Part shown: one piece after another, positions 17,674-27,811 of the stretch
Layout of the letters: each line of letters opens with the position of its first letter
Numbering within the stretch: position 1 is the stretch's first letter
NCBI RefSeq assembly: GCF_018613315.1
Contig: NZ_JAGGQL010000032.1
Span: 124,001-188,000 of the forward strand
Direction: 5' to 3'
DNA: 64,000 nucleotides
Origin: Bacillus sp. ISL-37
GTDB lineage: Bacteria; Bacillota; Bacilli; Bacillales; Cytobacillaceae
The notes under the pieces: generated by a model
Database searches by the model: none
Told to the model about the DNA's origin: nothing
The model's input: the letters and a program-made list of their open reading frames with translations, nothing else
Translations under genes and position numbers: made by a program

Positions 17674-19614
17674 TTATTCTTCATTTTCCCCTATCGGAGG
17701 ATTATAGTTGTATTGTGAACGGTCAACTTCAATAAAGTCTTTAGGAGTGTAAAAGCGCAGCAAATCGCCATTTACGACTTTATCTGAGTTTGCCAGCTTT
17801 TGTTCTGCTACTACTTGCAATCTTTTAGCTTCTTCTAATTTATCTTCTGCCAGCAACTGCCCCGTAGACGAGTCATAATATTTGCCCTCTGCAGAAGTGA
17901 TCGTCGGACTGACAAAATCTCCGTTCCTAAAAGGAACTAAATCATCATGCTGTTCTGATAGAATATCAGTACCAAAGTGCACATATTCTTTTGTGTTGAT
18001 TCCAAGCAGATGCAGCAGGGTCGGAAGGAGGTCAATTTGTCCGGCATATTCGTGGTTCATTCCGCCTTCCATTCCTGGCACACGAATGAATAATGGAGTA
18101 CGCTGCAATCCCGCACTTTCAAACGGTGTAATTTCCTTCCCTATAACTTCCTTCATTGCCTTATTGTGATTATTAGAAATCCCATAGTGATCACCATACA
18201 TTATGATAATGGAGTTATCATATAAACCCGATTCCTTTAAATATGAAAAAAATTGTTCTAGAGCTTCATCTGCATATCTAGCTGTCTGGAAGTAATTATC
18301 GACTATTTTATTACCTGTCGTATGCTTCTCAAGTGTTGCCTCCTCTTGATCCATTGTAAATGGAAAATGGTGAGTAACCGTAATGAAATTAGCATAGAAA
18401 GGCTGCGGCAATGATTCCAAATAGGGTTTAGATTGTTCAAAGAACGGTTTATCCATCAATCCATATTCAGCTAAATTAGTTGAGTCCATATCGAAATAAC
18501 TGGAATCAAAAAACTTATCGTATCCCAAAGATTTATAAATTTCATCCCTGTTCCAAAAGCTCCCTGTATTTCCGTGGAAGACTGCAGATGTGTAGCCCTG
18601 CTTTTGGCTTAAGATTGCAGGAGCAGCTTGATAGGTATTTAACCCTTTCGTTGTAAAGGCTGAACCTTGAGGCAATCCATATAGCGAATTTGCTACCATG
18701 AATTCTGCATCAGCTGTTTTACCTTGAGCTGTTTGATGAAAGAAATTATCAAAGTATAGTGTATTCTCTTCATTCGTTAAGGAATTTAAGAACGGAGTAA
18801 CCTCTTCACCGTGCAGTTCGTAATCAATAAGGAAATTTTGAATCGACTCCATGTGTACATAGATAACATTCATCCCTTTCCCTGCACCAAAATATTCAGG
18901 GTTTGGCTTAGCATAATTTGATTTTGTAAAGTTTATAATCTCCGTGCTATCATTACTGTCAGCCAAAGCCCTCTGTGCGTGGGCTTTAGTACTCTGGACA
19001 GCATCATACACAGTATAATTGTACATCCCTAAATATTTCACAATGTAATTGCGATCAAATCCCCGGGTCAATAATTGAGGACGATCCATTTCTGCAATTG
19101 CTAGATTTATTCCTGATATACTTAAAGCAACCAATAATAACGCAGTTAACTTTCGCGGTGCTATCTTCTTAACTTCAATTCTCTTAAAATTAATTGAAAG
19201 CAAAGCTAGAATCAAAATTACATCCGCAAAAAACAACACATCAGAAGGTCTTAAAAGTGTTCCAATACTGCCACTGACATCCCCGAAGTTTTGGGTCTGG
19301 GTTAAAGTGGGCAGAGTGATGAAATCATTAAAAAAACGATAATATAAAGCGTTGGCAAATAGTAGAATTGACAATAATAAATCAATTACGATTAATGAAA
19401 TATACTTTAGTAGTCCTTTAAATAAAAAAGCAAAACCTAAAAATAATATAGAAGAACCCAATGGATTTAAGAACAGCAAAAACTGTTGAATGCTATTTTC
19501 AATTCCTAAATTAAATTGTGTTAACTGGACAAAGTATGTCTTTAACCAAAGGAAGACAACTGCAGTTATGAAAAAGAAAGTAAACTTATTTGTTATCTTG
19601 TTATTTAACAGCAT
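17674..19614 (-). CDS. ltaS: LtaS-type lipoteichoic acid synthase (membrane sulfatase fold)
   Basis: A 646-residue enzyme that polymerises glycerol-phosphate from phosphatidylglycerol on the outer face of the membrane. Residues 1-190 contain five hydrophobic helices. The extracellular sulfatase-fold domain (about 245-560) shows the catalytic threonine in QGKTADAE, FHGNTGSFWNRD, and the metal-binding IIMYGDHYG. A linker connects the two parts. Length and layout match LtaS/YfnI/YqgS paralogues; which paralogue it is cannot be decided. It lies inside an AT-rich accessory stretch but is not obviously foreign. Confidence 0.9.
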   Translation of the reverse strand: MLLNNKITNKFTFFFITAVVFLWLKTYFVQLTQFNLGIENSIQQFLLFLNPLGSSILFLGFAFLFKGLLKYISLIVIDLLLSILLFANALYYRFFNDFITLPTLTQTQNFGDVSGSIGTLLRPSDVLFFADVILILALLSINFKRIEVKKIAPRKLTALLLVALSISGINLAIAEMDRPQLLTRGFDRNYIVKYLGMYNYTVYDAVQSTKAHAQRALADSNDSTEIINFTKSNYAKPNPEYFGAGKGMNVIYVHMESIQNFLIDYELHGEEVTPFLNSLTNEENTLYFDNFFHQTAQGKTADAEFMVANSLYGLPQGSAFTTKGLNTYQAAPAILSQKQGYTSAVFHGNTGSFWNRDEIYKSLGYDKFFDSSYFDMDSTNLAEYGLMDKPFFEQSKPYLESLPQPFYANFITVTHHFPFTMDQEEATLEKHTTGNKIVDNYFQTARYADEALEQFFSYLKESGLYDNSIIIMYGDHYGISNNHNKAMKEVIGKEITPFESAGLQRTPLFIRVPGMEGGMNHEYAGQIDLLPTLLHLLGINTKEYVHFGTDILSEQHDDLVPFRNGDFVSPTITSAEGKYYDSSTGQLLAEDKLEEAKRLQVVAEQKLANSDKVVNGDLLRFYTPKDFIEVDRSQYNYNPPIGENEE

Positions 19615-19812
19615 ATTAATCTCTTCCCTTCATTCGGCCTGTATGTTAAGTTAGTCGTCAAATTAAAAAGAGCAGGTTCAATTTCAAAAAGCTTTTCAAT
19701 AAAAGATAGTTTAACACGTATCTTCCCAAAAATGAACCATTTTGGTACTGGTAATTATCTATATGGTATCATTGTCATATTATTATCGTGGATAATGCGA
19801 GGAGTGATTGTA

Positions 19813-20358
19813 GTGCTAATTGGCTATGCGAGGCCGTATTCAAGTGATCCACACTGTGAAGAGCAATTTAAGCTTCTTACCAACATGAACTGTGACAAAA
19901 TCATAAGCGATGATCAAACATCTAATCAGGGAAAGAATCTTAAAAATATGATGAATAGCCTTAGTCCAGGAGACACAATCATAGTTGTGAAGCTTTTTGC
20001 TTTTGCCGATTCTACACGTCATCTAGCAAAATTGTTAAGCGCAATCGAGGATAAAGGAGCTAAATTTTTATCCTTAAAAGAAGATATCGATACAAGCAAA
20101 AATATCAAGGGTTCCTTCAAAGACATTATTTATCGAATCGTTGAATTTGAATCAGATATCATTAGTGAAAAAACCAAGAAAGGCTTAAGTGAAGCAAAAC
20201 AAAAAGGAAGCATTCCCGGCAGGCCAAAAATTCCAGATGAAAATGTGAATAGAGCAATAGAAATGTATCAAAGCAAAGAGTACAGCTTATCAGAAATTAA
20301 AAATGAAACCGGAATAAGCAAAACTACTTTATACAGATATCTTGAAAAGAAACAATAA
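19813..20358 (+). CDS. Serine-recombinase-like protein lacking catalytic residues
   Basis: A 181-residue protein of the resolvase/invertase fold. The GTG at 19813 follows GAGGAGTG by six bases; the frame extends upstream to 19732 but that adds a hydrophobic stretch without ribosome site. The N-terminal GYARPYSSD corresponds to the usual GYARVST, with the nucleophilic serine position occupied by Tyr. The KLDRLGRS motif is KLFAFADS, so both catalytic arginines are missing. The E helix (FESDIISEKTKKGLSEAKQKG), the GRP hinge and a C-terminal helix-turn-helix (SLSEIKNETGISKTTLYRYL) are intact. It can probably bind DNA but not recombine it; a regulatory role is inferred. Confidence 0.8.
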   Translation: MLIGYARPYSSDPHCEEQFKLLTNMNCDKIISDDQTSNQGKNLKNMMNSLSPGDTIIVVKLFAFADSTRHLAKLLSAIEDKGAKFLSLKEDIDTSKNIKGSFKDIIYRIVEFESDIISEKTKKGLSEAKQKGSIPGRPKIPDENVNRAIEMYQSKEYSLSEIKNETGISKTTLYRYLEKKQ

Positions 20359-20511
20359 ATAAGCCGGAAACAGCTAATCATGTCCTTTACTTATGTGGTC
20401 AAATATTTATTATCTTATTTTGTTTATCATCTTGAGTTTTGCATTTGTTAATATCCGATAAGACGTTCTTTAAATTGAATATTAAAAGCTGCTCTCGCCT
20501 TTTTATAAGAG

Positions 20512-21318
20512 TTAAATCTTTTGCTTTAAATCTTTTAGGAACTGGACTAATGCTTCTCCTGGTTCCTCATTTTGATAAACAATGGGGATGATTCCTCGTT
20601 CTTTTAATAGCCTTTCTTTAACAGGGTTTGGATCCACTAAAAAAATGTATGAGTTTGGGCGTAAAGATTCGTATCTCGATTCCTCCCATTGTTTTTGTAA
20701 TTTATATAACATATACCTTATGTTGATATCGGATAAGCTATATCCAATAAACAAAATTGATTTTCCTAAAGAATCGGATCGCAGTTTAATATCTAAAGGT
20801 GATTCAAAATCCAGTCTATTAAAAAAACTGGATTCGGTTAAAACGATGGATGAATCGTGATCAAAGTCCCCATGAAACTTGATGATCTGAGGTATATTTT
20901 CTTTAATTCTTGCAATGTCCACCATATTTGTAATCTTTATATAGTCCTTTTTATAATAATCGTAAGCATATTCCAGCCATCTATCAAAGTTAGTCGTATA
21001 GATAATCGGAAACCCAATTTCTACAATGAGTTTATGAATTTCTGATTGCCCAATATCTATATTAGGATTATGCCACTTACGATCCATCCAACTTCTTAGT
21101 TCACCTAAAGAACCCTTTTGATGAAAGTAATATTCAGCTAAGATCAAAAAATCATTATTCCCCCAGACATTAAGAACTTCTGGGTCGAATCCAAGCTGGC
21201 TGGCCATTTCATCAATCAATTCTCCATATGTTGGTAACCCCAAGTTTTTGGATATACCAGAACCCACGAAGAGAATGACATTATTATCTTTTATTAAATG
21301 ACCTAATTCATTTAGCAT
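20512..21318 (-). CDS. Stand-alone SIR2-like NAD-binding protein
   Basis: A 268-residue single-domain protein of the SIR2_2 type. Conserved NAD-site motifs are present: FVGSGIS (17-23), TTNFD (108-112) and KFHGD with H149 as the catalytic histidine. FIGYSLSDINIRYML is a family hallmark after the core. Proteins of this type act as NADases in several anti-phage systems (Thoeris ThsA, DSR, pAgo-associated Sir2), usually fused to or encoded beside a sensor. Here there is no adjacent sensor on the same strand. It may be a solitary effector or a component of the accessory island. Confidence 0.85.
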   Translation of the reverse strand: MLNELGHLIKDNNVILFVGSGISKNLGLPTYGELIDEMASQLGFDPEVLNVWGNNDFLILAEYYFHQKGSLGELRSWMDRKWHNPNIDIGQSEIHKLIVEIGFPIIYTTNFDRWLEYAYDYYKKDYIKITNMVDIARIKENIPQIIKFHGDFDHDSSIVLTESSFFNRLDFESPLDIKLRSDSLGKSILFIGYSLSDINIRYMLYKLQKQWEESRYESLRPNSYIFLVDPNPVKERLLKERGIIPIVYQNEEPGEALVQFLKDLKQKI

Positions 21319-21460
21319 AAATACACCCCTTCATCAAAGATAATATATAAGAATAAATAAAACTCACAAGAAAGATAATCTACTTTGCGGTTGGGAAACA
21401 TCACACAAGCTATACGATGTGATAAAGAAAAATAATGAAACAAGAAACTGAAAAGGTACC

Positions 21461-21496
21461 AAAAAACACACTAATTCATTGTTTAGTGTGTTTTTT
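21461..21496. terminator. Terminator overlapping the helD stop codon
   Basis: AAAAAACACACTAA and TTAGTGTGTTTTTT are inverted around a short loop. The T run on each strand makes it usable in both directions. The helD stop codon lies within the right arm. Confidence 0.8.
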
Positions 21497-23810
21497 GCAT
21501 CGTTTCTTTTATCTCTATATGAATCGGATCCACCCGGTCAAGCAAGAAAGAAGAAGGGTCAGGTCCGTATAAGAAAAGTCGATGCATCGGTCTTGTCATT
21601 CCTACATAAAGCAACTTTATATCCAGTTCTTTCTCCGAATAAGGTTCCTCGATAGATACCATTAAAACAGCATCAAATTCGAGTCCCTTTGACAAGTATG
21701 CGGGTACAATTGAAATTTGGCCTTTGACCATATCTTCCTGCTCATTCAGGAGTTGAAATGACAAATCACTTTTTTCCATGACCTTTTTTATCTTACTGCA
21801 ATCACTTGCCGTTCGACCAATTATCGCAATGGAGTGTAGGTCCACTTCAACTAAGGCTCGAATATCTCTTTCAATCAGGCTTGCCAACTCTTCCTCGTGA
21901 GATGGGTTAACCTGTTGAAACACTGGTTTGGGCCCGCTCCTTACTACTGGTTCAACCTGGGGAAGATCTTCTTCCATGATGGCCAGAATATCATTCGCAA
22001 GTTCCATAATTTCAACAGTGGTACGATAGCTTTTTTGAAGCGTTAAATAATTCGCTTCCGGAAAGATCTGCTCTGTCAGTGGCTCCCAGCTTCTTGTTCC
22101 CCGATACGCGTGGATTCCCTGAGCCAAGTCCCCGACGATCGTAAAGAGATTTGTATCAAACCCCTCTTTTAATGCCGCAAATTGAAAATAACTGTAATCC
22201 TGGGCTTCATCAATAAAAACACTTTTCATCTTATGCTTTTCATCTAAACCCATTAGCTTTGACTTTAAATAGAAAAGCGGAGCAAGGTCTTCAAGTTCAT
22301 AGGCTTTCTTTCCAAAAATACTTCTCGAATAATTCACGAGCTGTTTAACTTCCTCTTCCGATAAACCATCTGCATAAGCAGCCAATAATTCCTCGGAAGT
22401 CATCAAATCCTGATATAAAGTATAAATATCCTTTTTCTCAAAAGTATTTATATATGTTTTGACTGCATTCTTAATTGATGATTGAAGCTGCTCGCTTCTT
22501 TTTTCTTTTCCATCCATCAAAGAGACGACCTTTTGCCGCCTTTTATCATTATCCTTTATGCCGTATAATGCTTTCTCCAGTGCTCCTTCATACCTTTCCT
22601 CGAACCTTGTAAGAATCTGGACCTTTTTTACTTTTACATGGTTGGTTAAAAGCTGTTTTATTTTATCCACCCGGCTATAAACAGGCAGATACCGGTATTC
22701 CTTAAGAAATAGTCTTTTTAGTTTTACAGCCTTCATCAATCGGTATTTATCGACAAAGAAATCCTCAGTTGGGGCAAGTTTCTTTTCTATATCTCTTATA
22801 TAAGCATCAAGTACAGCTTTAAATTCCAGTGAACCTTTGAAGGTTGATATTCTGCTCATAAGTTCATCTTTTGCCTTTCCCTCCACTAATGCAAGCAGCT
22901 TTTTTTCAGGAGGAATGACCTTAATTTTCTTACCTAGAGCAGATCGAATATAATCCGTAAAAGTAGTCTGGTTGATTTTTCCTACACCTAATTCAGGAAG
23001 CACATCAGATATATAGTCAATGAAAAGTCTATTTGGCGCTAAAATCATTAGCTTTTCGGGTCTGAATCGCTCACCGAATGTATACAGAAAATATGAGATG
23101 CGGTGAAGGGCAATGGTTGTTTTACCGCTGCCGGCTGCTCCCTGGACAATAATCGGATGCTGAAGGGACGCACGGATGACTTCATTTTGTTCCTTTTGTA
23201 TTGTCGTGACGATTTCCGTAAGCCTGTTGTCTGCTTTCCCTGACAATGATTTCTGCAGCAATTCGTCATGCGTAGTCAAATCTATATCATGGAAACCCTT
23301 CAGCTTTCCTTCCTGAATCTCATATTGCCGCTTTAGGGAAAGATACCCCTTCCGCTGCTCGCCATTCACTTCATAGCTGACTTCACCCAATCGACCATCG
23401 TAATAAACATTTGCAATCGGCGACCTCCAGTCCACGATGATTGGCATCTGGTTTTCTCTATCGTATAAAGATGTTTTACCAATATACAGGACTTCTTCGA
23501 CCTCATCATCCTGTTTTTTAAAATTGATTCTTGAGAAATAGGGCTTGTTCAATACGCTTTCTAATCGGTCTAACTCATTTTCCGCCAGCTCCAGGAACTT
23601 AGCATTCGTTAAAATGTTGATATAACTCAAACTGCTATCGAGGTAATCCAGGTCTTCAAATGCCTGTTTAATGTTTTCTGTAAAAGATTGTTTATTTTCC
23701 TTGGACGCTTCAAGGATTGTTCTGATATATAATTTCGTAAACTCCAGACGTTCTACCTCTTTCTGATAATCAGCATGCTTCAGAATTGAGGCTTTGCTTT
23801 TTTCAGACAT
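21483..23810 (-). CDS. helD: HelD-like RNA polymerase-recycling helicase
   Basis: A UvrD/Rep-superfamily ATPase that removes stalled RNA polymerase from DNA. The start taken is the ATG at 23810 (MSEKSK), 12 bases after GGAGGT. It gives 776 residues, the length of B. subtilis HelD; the frame extends 50 codons further but without a ribosome site. Motifs: an N-terminal coiled coil (about 10-100) that enters the polymerase secondary channel, Walker A GAAGSGKT, DEAQD, and LQKSYRTT. Monocistronic, minus strand, followed by the terminator at 21461. Confidence 0.9.
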   Translation of the reverse strand: MSEKSKASILKHADYQKEVERLEFTKLYIRTILEASKENKQSFTENIKQAFEDLDYLDSSLSYINILTNAKFLELAENELDRLESVLNKPYFSRINFKKQDDEVEEVLYIGKTSLYDRENQMPIIVDWRSPIANVYYDGRLGEVSYEVNGEQRKGYLSLKRQYEIQEGKLKGFHDIDLTTHDELLQKSLSGKADNRLTEIVTTIQKEQNEVIRASLQHPIIVQGAAGSGKTTIALHRISYFLYTFGERFRPEKLMILAPNRLFIDYISDVLPELGVGKINQTTFTDYIRSALGKKIKVIPPEKKLLALVEGKAKDELMSRISTFKGSLEFKAVLDAYIRDIEKKLAPTEDFFVDKYRLMKAVKLKRLFLKEYRYLPVYSRVDKIKQLLTNHVKVKKVQILTRFEERYEGALEKALYGIKDNDKRRQKVVSLMDGKEKRSEQLQSSIKNAVKTYINTFEKKDIYTLYQDLMTSEELLAAYADGLSEEEVKQLVNYSRSIFGKKAYELEDLAPLFYLKSKLMGLDEKHKMKSVFIDEAQDYSYFQFAALKEGFDTNLFTIVGDLAQGIHAYRGTRSWEPLTEQIFPEANYLTLQKSYRTTVEIMELANDILAIMEEDLPQVEPVVRSGPKPVFQQVNPSHEEELASLIERDIRALVEVDLHSIAIIGRTASDCSKIKKVMEKSDLSFQLLNEQEDMVKGQISIVPAYLSKGLEFDAVLMVSIEEPYSEKELDIKLLYVGMTRPMHRLFLYGPDPSSFLLDRVDPIHIEIKETMQKTH

Positions 23811-23947
23811 TTGCGGCTCATGACCTCCATTCGTATACATTATTTTTATTGGTGATGTTTTGTTGTTACTGAAGAAGAAAATTGAGGTGTAAAGGGGTTT
23901 TAAAAACAACTCGACTATAACATAGTCAGGAATTAGCTGGCAAATCA

Positions 23948-23970
23948 AAAAAGAGCGCATAAAGCGCCCT
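23948..23970 (-). terminator. Terminator after the SulP-UspA pair
   Basis: On the minus strand a GGGCGC/GCGCTC stem with a short TTTAT loop is followed by six T, directly after the uspA stop. Confidence 0.75.
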
Positions 23971-23977
23971 TACATGT

Positions 23978-24397
23978 TTATTTCACGATCATTACTGGAC
24001 AATTCGCCCTTTTGGCTACCTTATGGCTTACACTACCTAGCATCAGTTCTTGAAGACCATTAAGTCCTCTGCTTCCGATGACAACCAGATCAAATTTGTT
24101 TTGATTGGTGTATTCGACCATAGCAGGACCTGGCTCTCCATGAAGGATTTTGATTTCAAAGTTAACACCTGATTCCTTGGCTTTCTGCTCAATGTCTTTT
24201 AAACGCTCTTTCCTTTTGTCATTGATATCCGAGGAGTTCCAATTGCTTAGGACATCAGACTTTGAGCTGTCACCATCCACGACATAAACGATTTCAATTT
24301 TTGAATCTCCCTGGCAATTCGCAATCATGATGGCATGGTCAGCTGCACGCTTGGAGTGTTCAGATCCGTCAGCTGCTAAAAGAATTTTTTGATACAT
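23978..24397 (-). CDS. Universal stress protein, UspA family
   Basis: A 139-residue cytoplasmic alpha/beta protein. The ATG at 24397 follows AAGAGGTGA; the frame extends three codons upstream. It starts KILLAADGSEHSKRAADHA. Near the C-terminus it has the ATP-binding signature GSRGLNGLQELMLGSVSHKV, so it probably binds ATP. It begins 17 bases after the SulP gene upstream and shares its operon; UspA-SulP pairing is common in Bacillaceae and suggests a role in regulating or accompanying anion transport under stress. Confidence 0.9.
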   Translation of the reverse strand: MYQKILLAADGSEHSKRAADHAIMIANCQGDSKIEIVYVVDGDSSKSDVLSNWNSSDINDKRKERLKDIEQKAKESGVNFEIKILHGEPGPAMVEYTNQNKFDLVVIGSRGLNGLQELMLGSVSHKVAKRANCPVMIVK

Positions 24398-24413
24398 TCC
24401 TATCACCTCTTTA

Positions 24414-25862
24414 TTAATGTGAACCCAGTTTATTGGCCAGCTTCTCAGCCAATTCTGAGCTTTCCTGATTCATTCCGGTTACAAGTATCTTCTTTCCGTT
24501 TTCCTCAAACTTGTTCACGATTTTATCGATTGCTGCTACCGCAGAATCATCCCATAGATGTGATTTGCTCAAATTCACTTCTACAAACTCTACATCCTCT
24601 TTATAATCAAACTTCTTAATGAGTTCCGTCACTGAGGCAAAGAAAAGTTCACCGCGAACCTTATAAATTCGGATGTTTTTTTCAAGGGAGCTTTTCACTT
24701 CTACTTGCGAAATCTTTGATACAAAGAAAATCGCGCTTAAAAGGATTCCTGTAAAAACACCAATAGCTAAATTATGGGTAAAAACTACAGTCAATACTGT
24801 TACTACCATAACAATCGCATCCGTTTTTGGCAATAGATGGATAGTTTTTATTGAATTCCAGTCAAAAGTGCTGATGGCAACCATGATCATTACTCCTGCA
24901 AGCGCCGCCATCGGAATCTGTGCCACAATATCTCCTAACAGGACAATCAAGAGTATCAATACCACCCCTGATACCAAAGAGGATAGTCTTTCACGCCCAC
25001 CTGACTTTATATTTATGACAGATTGGCCAATCATAGCACACCCAGCCATCCCACCAAAAAATCCTGTGACGATATTGGCAATCCCCTGTCCTCTGCTCTC
25101 TGTGTCTTTATTACTTTCAGAATCAGTCATATCATCTACGATGGTCGCAGTCAACAATGACTCTAACAGGCCAACTAAAGCTAATGCTAGTGAGTAGGGA
25201 AATATAATTATTAACGTATCAATTGATAAAGGGATATCAGGAAACAAGAAAATAGGCAAAGTTTTAGTTAAAGACCCCATATCCCCGACTGTCCTGACAT
25301 CAATCCCTATTATAATGACGATTGCGGTTACAATCACAATAGCGACCAGCGTCGAGGGGATTGCCTTAGTTATGTAAGGTAACAGGTAGATGATTAACAA
25401 CGTTAACCCTGCTAACATATACACCATTATTGGAGCATCCACAAAATTATCAAGCTGAGACATAAAAATCAAAATCGCAAGTGCATTTACGAATCCCACC
25501 ATGACAGAACGGGGAATAAATTTCATATATCTCGAAAGTTTAAATACACCAAATAATATTTGTAGAACTCCTGTTAAAATCGTTGCGGCTAGTAAGTATT
25601 GAAGACCATGATCTGCTACAAGGTTAATAAAAAGTAACGCCATTGCCCCTGTAGCACCTGAAATCATCCCAGGTCTGCCTCCTACAAATGCAATGACCAC
25701 GGCAATGGTAAAGGACGCGTACAATCCTACCATTGGATCAACACCGGCAATGATTGAGAATGCAATTGCCTCTGGTATTAGCGCAATCGCGACAACAATT
25801 CCAGAAAGGACATCTCCTTTTATATTTCCAAACCAAGAATTCATATAGCTCCTATTTTCCAT
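24414..25862 (-). CDS. SulP-family inorganic anion transporter with STAS domain (copy 1)
   Basis: A 482-residue transporter of the SulP/SLC26 family. Residues 1-375 contain 10-12 helices with the family motifs [20 protein letters not shown] and [17 protein letters not shown]. Residues about 385-480 form a cytoplasmic STAS domain. The likely substrate is bicarbonate or sulfate; the sequence resembles BicA-like members but this is not proof. It is followed by uspA in the same transcript. A closely similar paralogue lies immediately upstream (26030-27496). Confidence 0.9.
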   Translation of the reverse strand: MENRSYMNSWFGNIKGDVLSGIVVAIALIPEAIAFSIIAGVDPMVGLYASFTIAVVIAFVGGRPGMISGATGAMALLFINLVADHGLQYLLAATILTGVLQILFGVFKLSRYMKFIPRSVMVGFVNALAILIFMSQLDNFVDAPIMVYMLAGLTLLIIYLLPYITKAIPSTLVAIVIVTAIVIIIGIDVRTVGDMGSLTKTLPIFLFPDIPLSIDTLIIIFPYSLALALVGLLESLLTATIVDDMTDSESNKDTESRGQGIANIVTGFFGGMAGCAMIGQSVINIKSGGRERLSSLVSGVVLILLIVLLGDIVAQIPMAALAGVMIMVAISTFDWNSIKTIHLLPKTDAIVMVVTVLTVVFTHNLAIGVFTGILLSAIFFVSKISQVEVKSSLEKNIRIYKVRGELFFASVTELIKKFDYKEDVEFVEVNLSKSHLWDDSAVAAIDKIVNKFEENGKKILVTGMNQESSELAEKLANKLGSH

Positions 25863-25983
25863 TTTGGCCCTCCTTTTTTATTGCTATTTTGTGTACTTAG
25901 CCAAAAACAATGTGAACAACGAAAAACCAATTTTTACTGCATTTACTCTTTCACTCAAAATGAACATATTAAACCCCAAAATA

Positions 25984-26022
25984 AAAAACCCAAGCTCGTC
26001 TGATAGACTATCTTGGGTTTAG
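25984..26022 (-). terminator. Terminator between the two SulP genes
   Basis: AACCCAAG and CTTGGGTTT form the stem, followed on the minus strand by TTTTTTATTTT. The two SulP genes are therefore separate transcription units. Confidence 0.85.
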
Positions 26023-26029
26023 CTTTATT

Positions 26030-27496
26030 CTAGTGACCGGAAAGTTTTGCTCCCGGCTTTTTGTGAACTGCCATTTTATCAACTAAGTTCATACTTGCTT
26101 CATTTAAGCCAACTAAGCGAACGACCACGCCTGTTGCCCTTAGTTTCAAGACAATCTTATCAATTGCTGCTACTGCTGAGTCATCCCAAACATGAGAATG
26201 GGTGAAATCAATCTCAACCTCTTTGACATCTTCATTGAAATTAACCGCATCCATTAGTTCATCAACAGAAGCAAAGAAAACCTGGCCTTTCACTGTATAG
26301 ATTTTCTTTTCACCTTCCATCATAGTATCAACACGGACTTTTGATATCTTGGCTACAAAGAAGATGGCACTTAGGATGATTCCTGCAAATACCCCTTTTG
26401 AAAGGTCATGCGTGGCAACCACAGTAATAACCGTTACAACCATTACAATTGAATCGGTAATTGGAGCTTTTGTGACACCTTTTATCGAACTCCAATCAAA
26501 CGTACCGATAGAGACCATGATCATGACACCAACTAAAGCTGCCATAGGGATTTGAATAACAATTTTGCTCAGAACAATAATCATGAACAACAAGACAACA
26601 CCGGCTACTAAAGAAGAAAGCCTTCCTTTTCCTCCGGACTTCACATTGATAACTGATTGACCGATCATCGCACAACCTGCCATCCCTCCAAAGAATCCAG
26701 TTATGATGTTGGCAATTCCCTGGCCGCGGCTTTCCTTGTTCTTATCACTTGCTGTATCAGTCATGTCATCAACAATTGAAGCTGTAAGCAGAGATTCAAG
26801 AATGCCAACTATTGCAAGAGCTAAAGCGTATGGAAATATAATGCTCAATGTTTCCATATTAAAAGGAACGTTCGGGATAAAGAATGATGGCAATGCAGCA
26901 GTCAATTCTCCCATGTCACCCACTGCCTTCACATCACTTTTTGTGAAAATTGCTATGACAGTAATAATGATAATAGCAACTAGCGGAGATGGGATTGATT
27001 TATTAATCCGCGGAAAAAGATAAATAATGGCCAATGTACCCGCTACAAGAGCATACATTTCCCACCCGGCACCTGTGAATTGCTCTAGCTGAGCCATAAA
27101 AATAAGGATTGCAAGGGCATTTACAAATCCGATCATCACCGAGCGTGGGATAAACTTCATAAATCTGGCCAATTTAAATACACCAAAAAGGATTTGAATG
27201 ACACCTGTTAAGATTGTGGCAGCAAACAAATACTGTAACCCGTGATCGGCTACTAAAGTGACCATCAATAACGCCATTGCTCCTGTTGCACCAGAAATCA
27301 TTCCAGGTCTGCCACCAATGAATGCGATCACTACTGCGATGCTAAAAGAAGCATACAAACCTACCATTGGATCAACGCCAGCAATTATTGAAAATGCAAT
27401 CGCTTCGGGAATCAATGCTAGGGCTACGACTATACCCGCAAGTATGTCTCCCTTAAGATTTCCGAACCACTGCTGTTTAATTGTATTAATGTTCAA
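26030..27496 (-). CDS. SulP-family inorganic anion transporter with STAS domain (copy 2)
   Basis: A 488-residue paralogue of the gene at 24414, nearly collinear and clearly more than half identical, including the motifs [20 protein letters not shown] and [17 protein letters not shown] and a C-terminal STAS domain. It has its own terminator and a separate upstream region (27497-27790). The tandem pair probably arose by duplication. Different C-terminal STAS sequences suggest different regulation. Substrate bicarbonate or sulfate by family. Confidence 0.9.
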   Translation of the reverse strand: MNINTIKQQWFGNLKGDILAGIVVALALIPEAIAFSIIAGVDPMVGLYASFSIAVVIAFIGGRPGMISGATGAMALLMVTLVADHGLQYLFAATILTGVIQILFGVFKLARFMKFIPRSVMIGFVNALAILIFMAQLEQFTGAGWEMYALVAGTLAIIYLFPRINKSIPSPLVAIIIITVIAIFTKSDVKAVGDMGELTAALPSFFIPNVPFNMETLSIIFPYALALAIVGILESLLTASIVDDMTDTASDKNKESRGQGIANIITGFFGGMAGCAMIGQSVINVKSGGKGRLSSLVAGVVLLFMIIVLSKIVIQIPMAALVGVMIMVSIGTFDWSSIKGVTKAPITDSIVMVVTVITVVATHDLSKGVFAGIILSAIFFVAKISKVRVDTMMEGEKKIYTVKGQVFFASVDELMDAVNFNEDVKEVEIDFTHSHVWDDSAVAAIDKIVLKLRATGVVVRLVGLNEASMNLVDKMAVHKKPGAKLSGH

Positions 27497-27811
27497 AAAA
27501 ACACTCCTTTATTATTTAATTTTTTGTTGACTTTGAACTCTCATCAAAGTCTGGGCCGTTGAAAACAAGGTAATATTACCACATCTGAAGAAAGTGGCAA
27601 CCCGACATGTAAGCGGTTATTTACCTTGTTCTCTCTCGAATTCGTCAATTATCGTGTTTTTACTATGGTGATAGTGAAATTTTTCATTTTCATTATTCCT
27701 TTTTCGAAACAGCTAAGTGCTAAAACTACAAACCCTTTGAAATCTTTGTTATACTGGGAGTGTTCGTCTGTATAATCAAATAAGCAAGGAGGAATGAAGG
27801 AGAGAACAAAC

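Noticed and set aside
23811-23960. 50-residue N-terminal extension of HelD
   Set aside because: No ribosome site, hydrophobic content unlike HelD, and the shorter start matches the known length.
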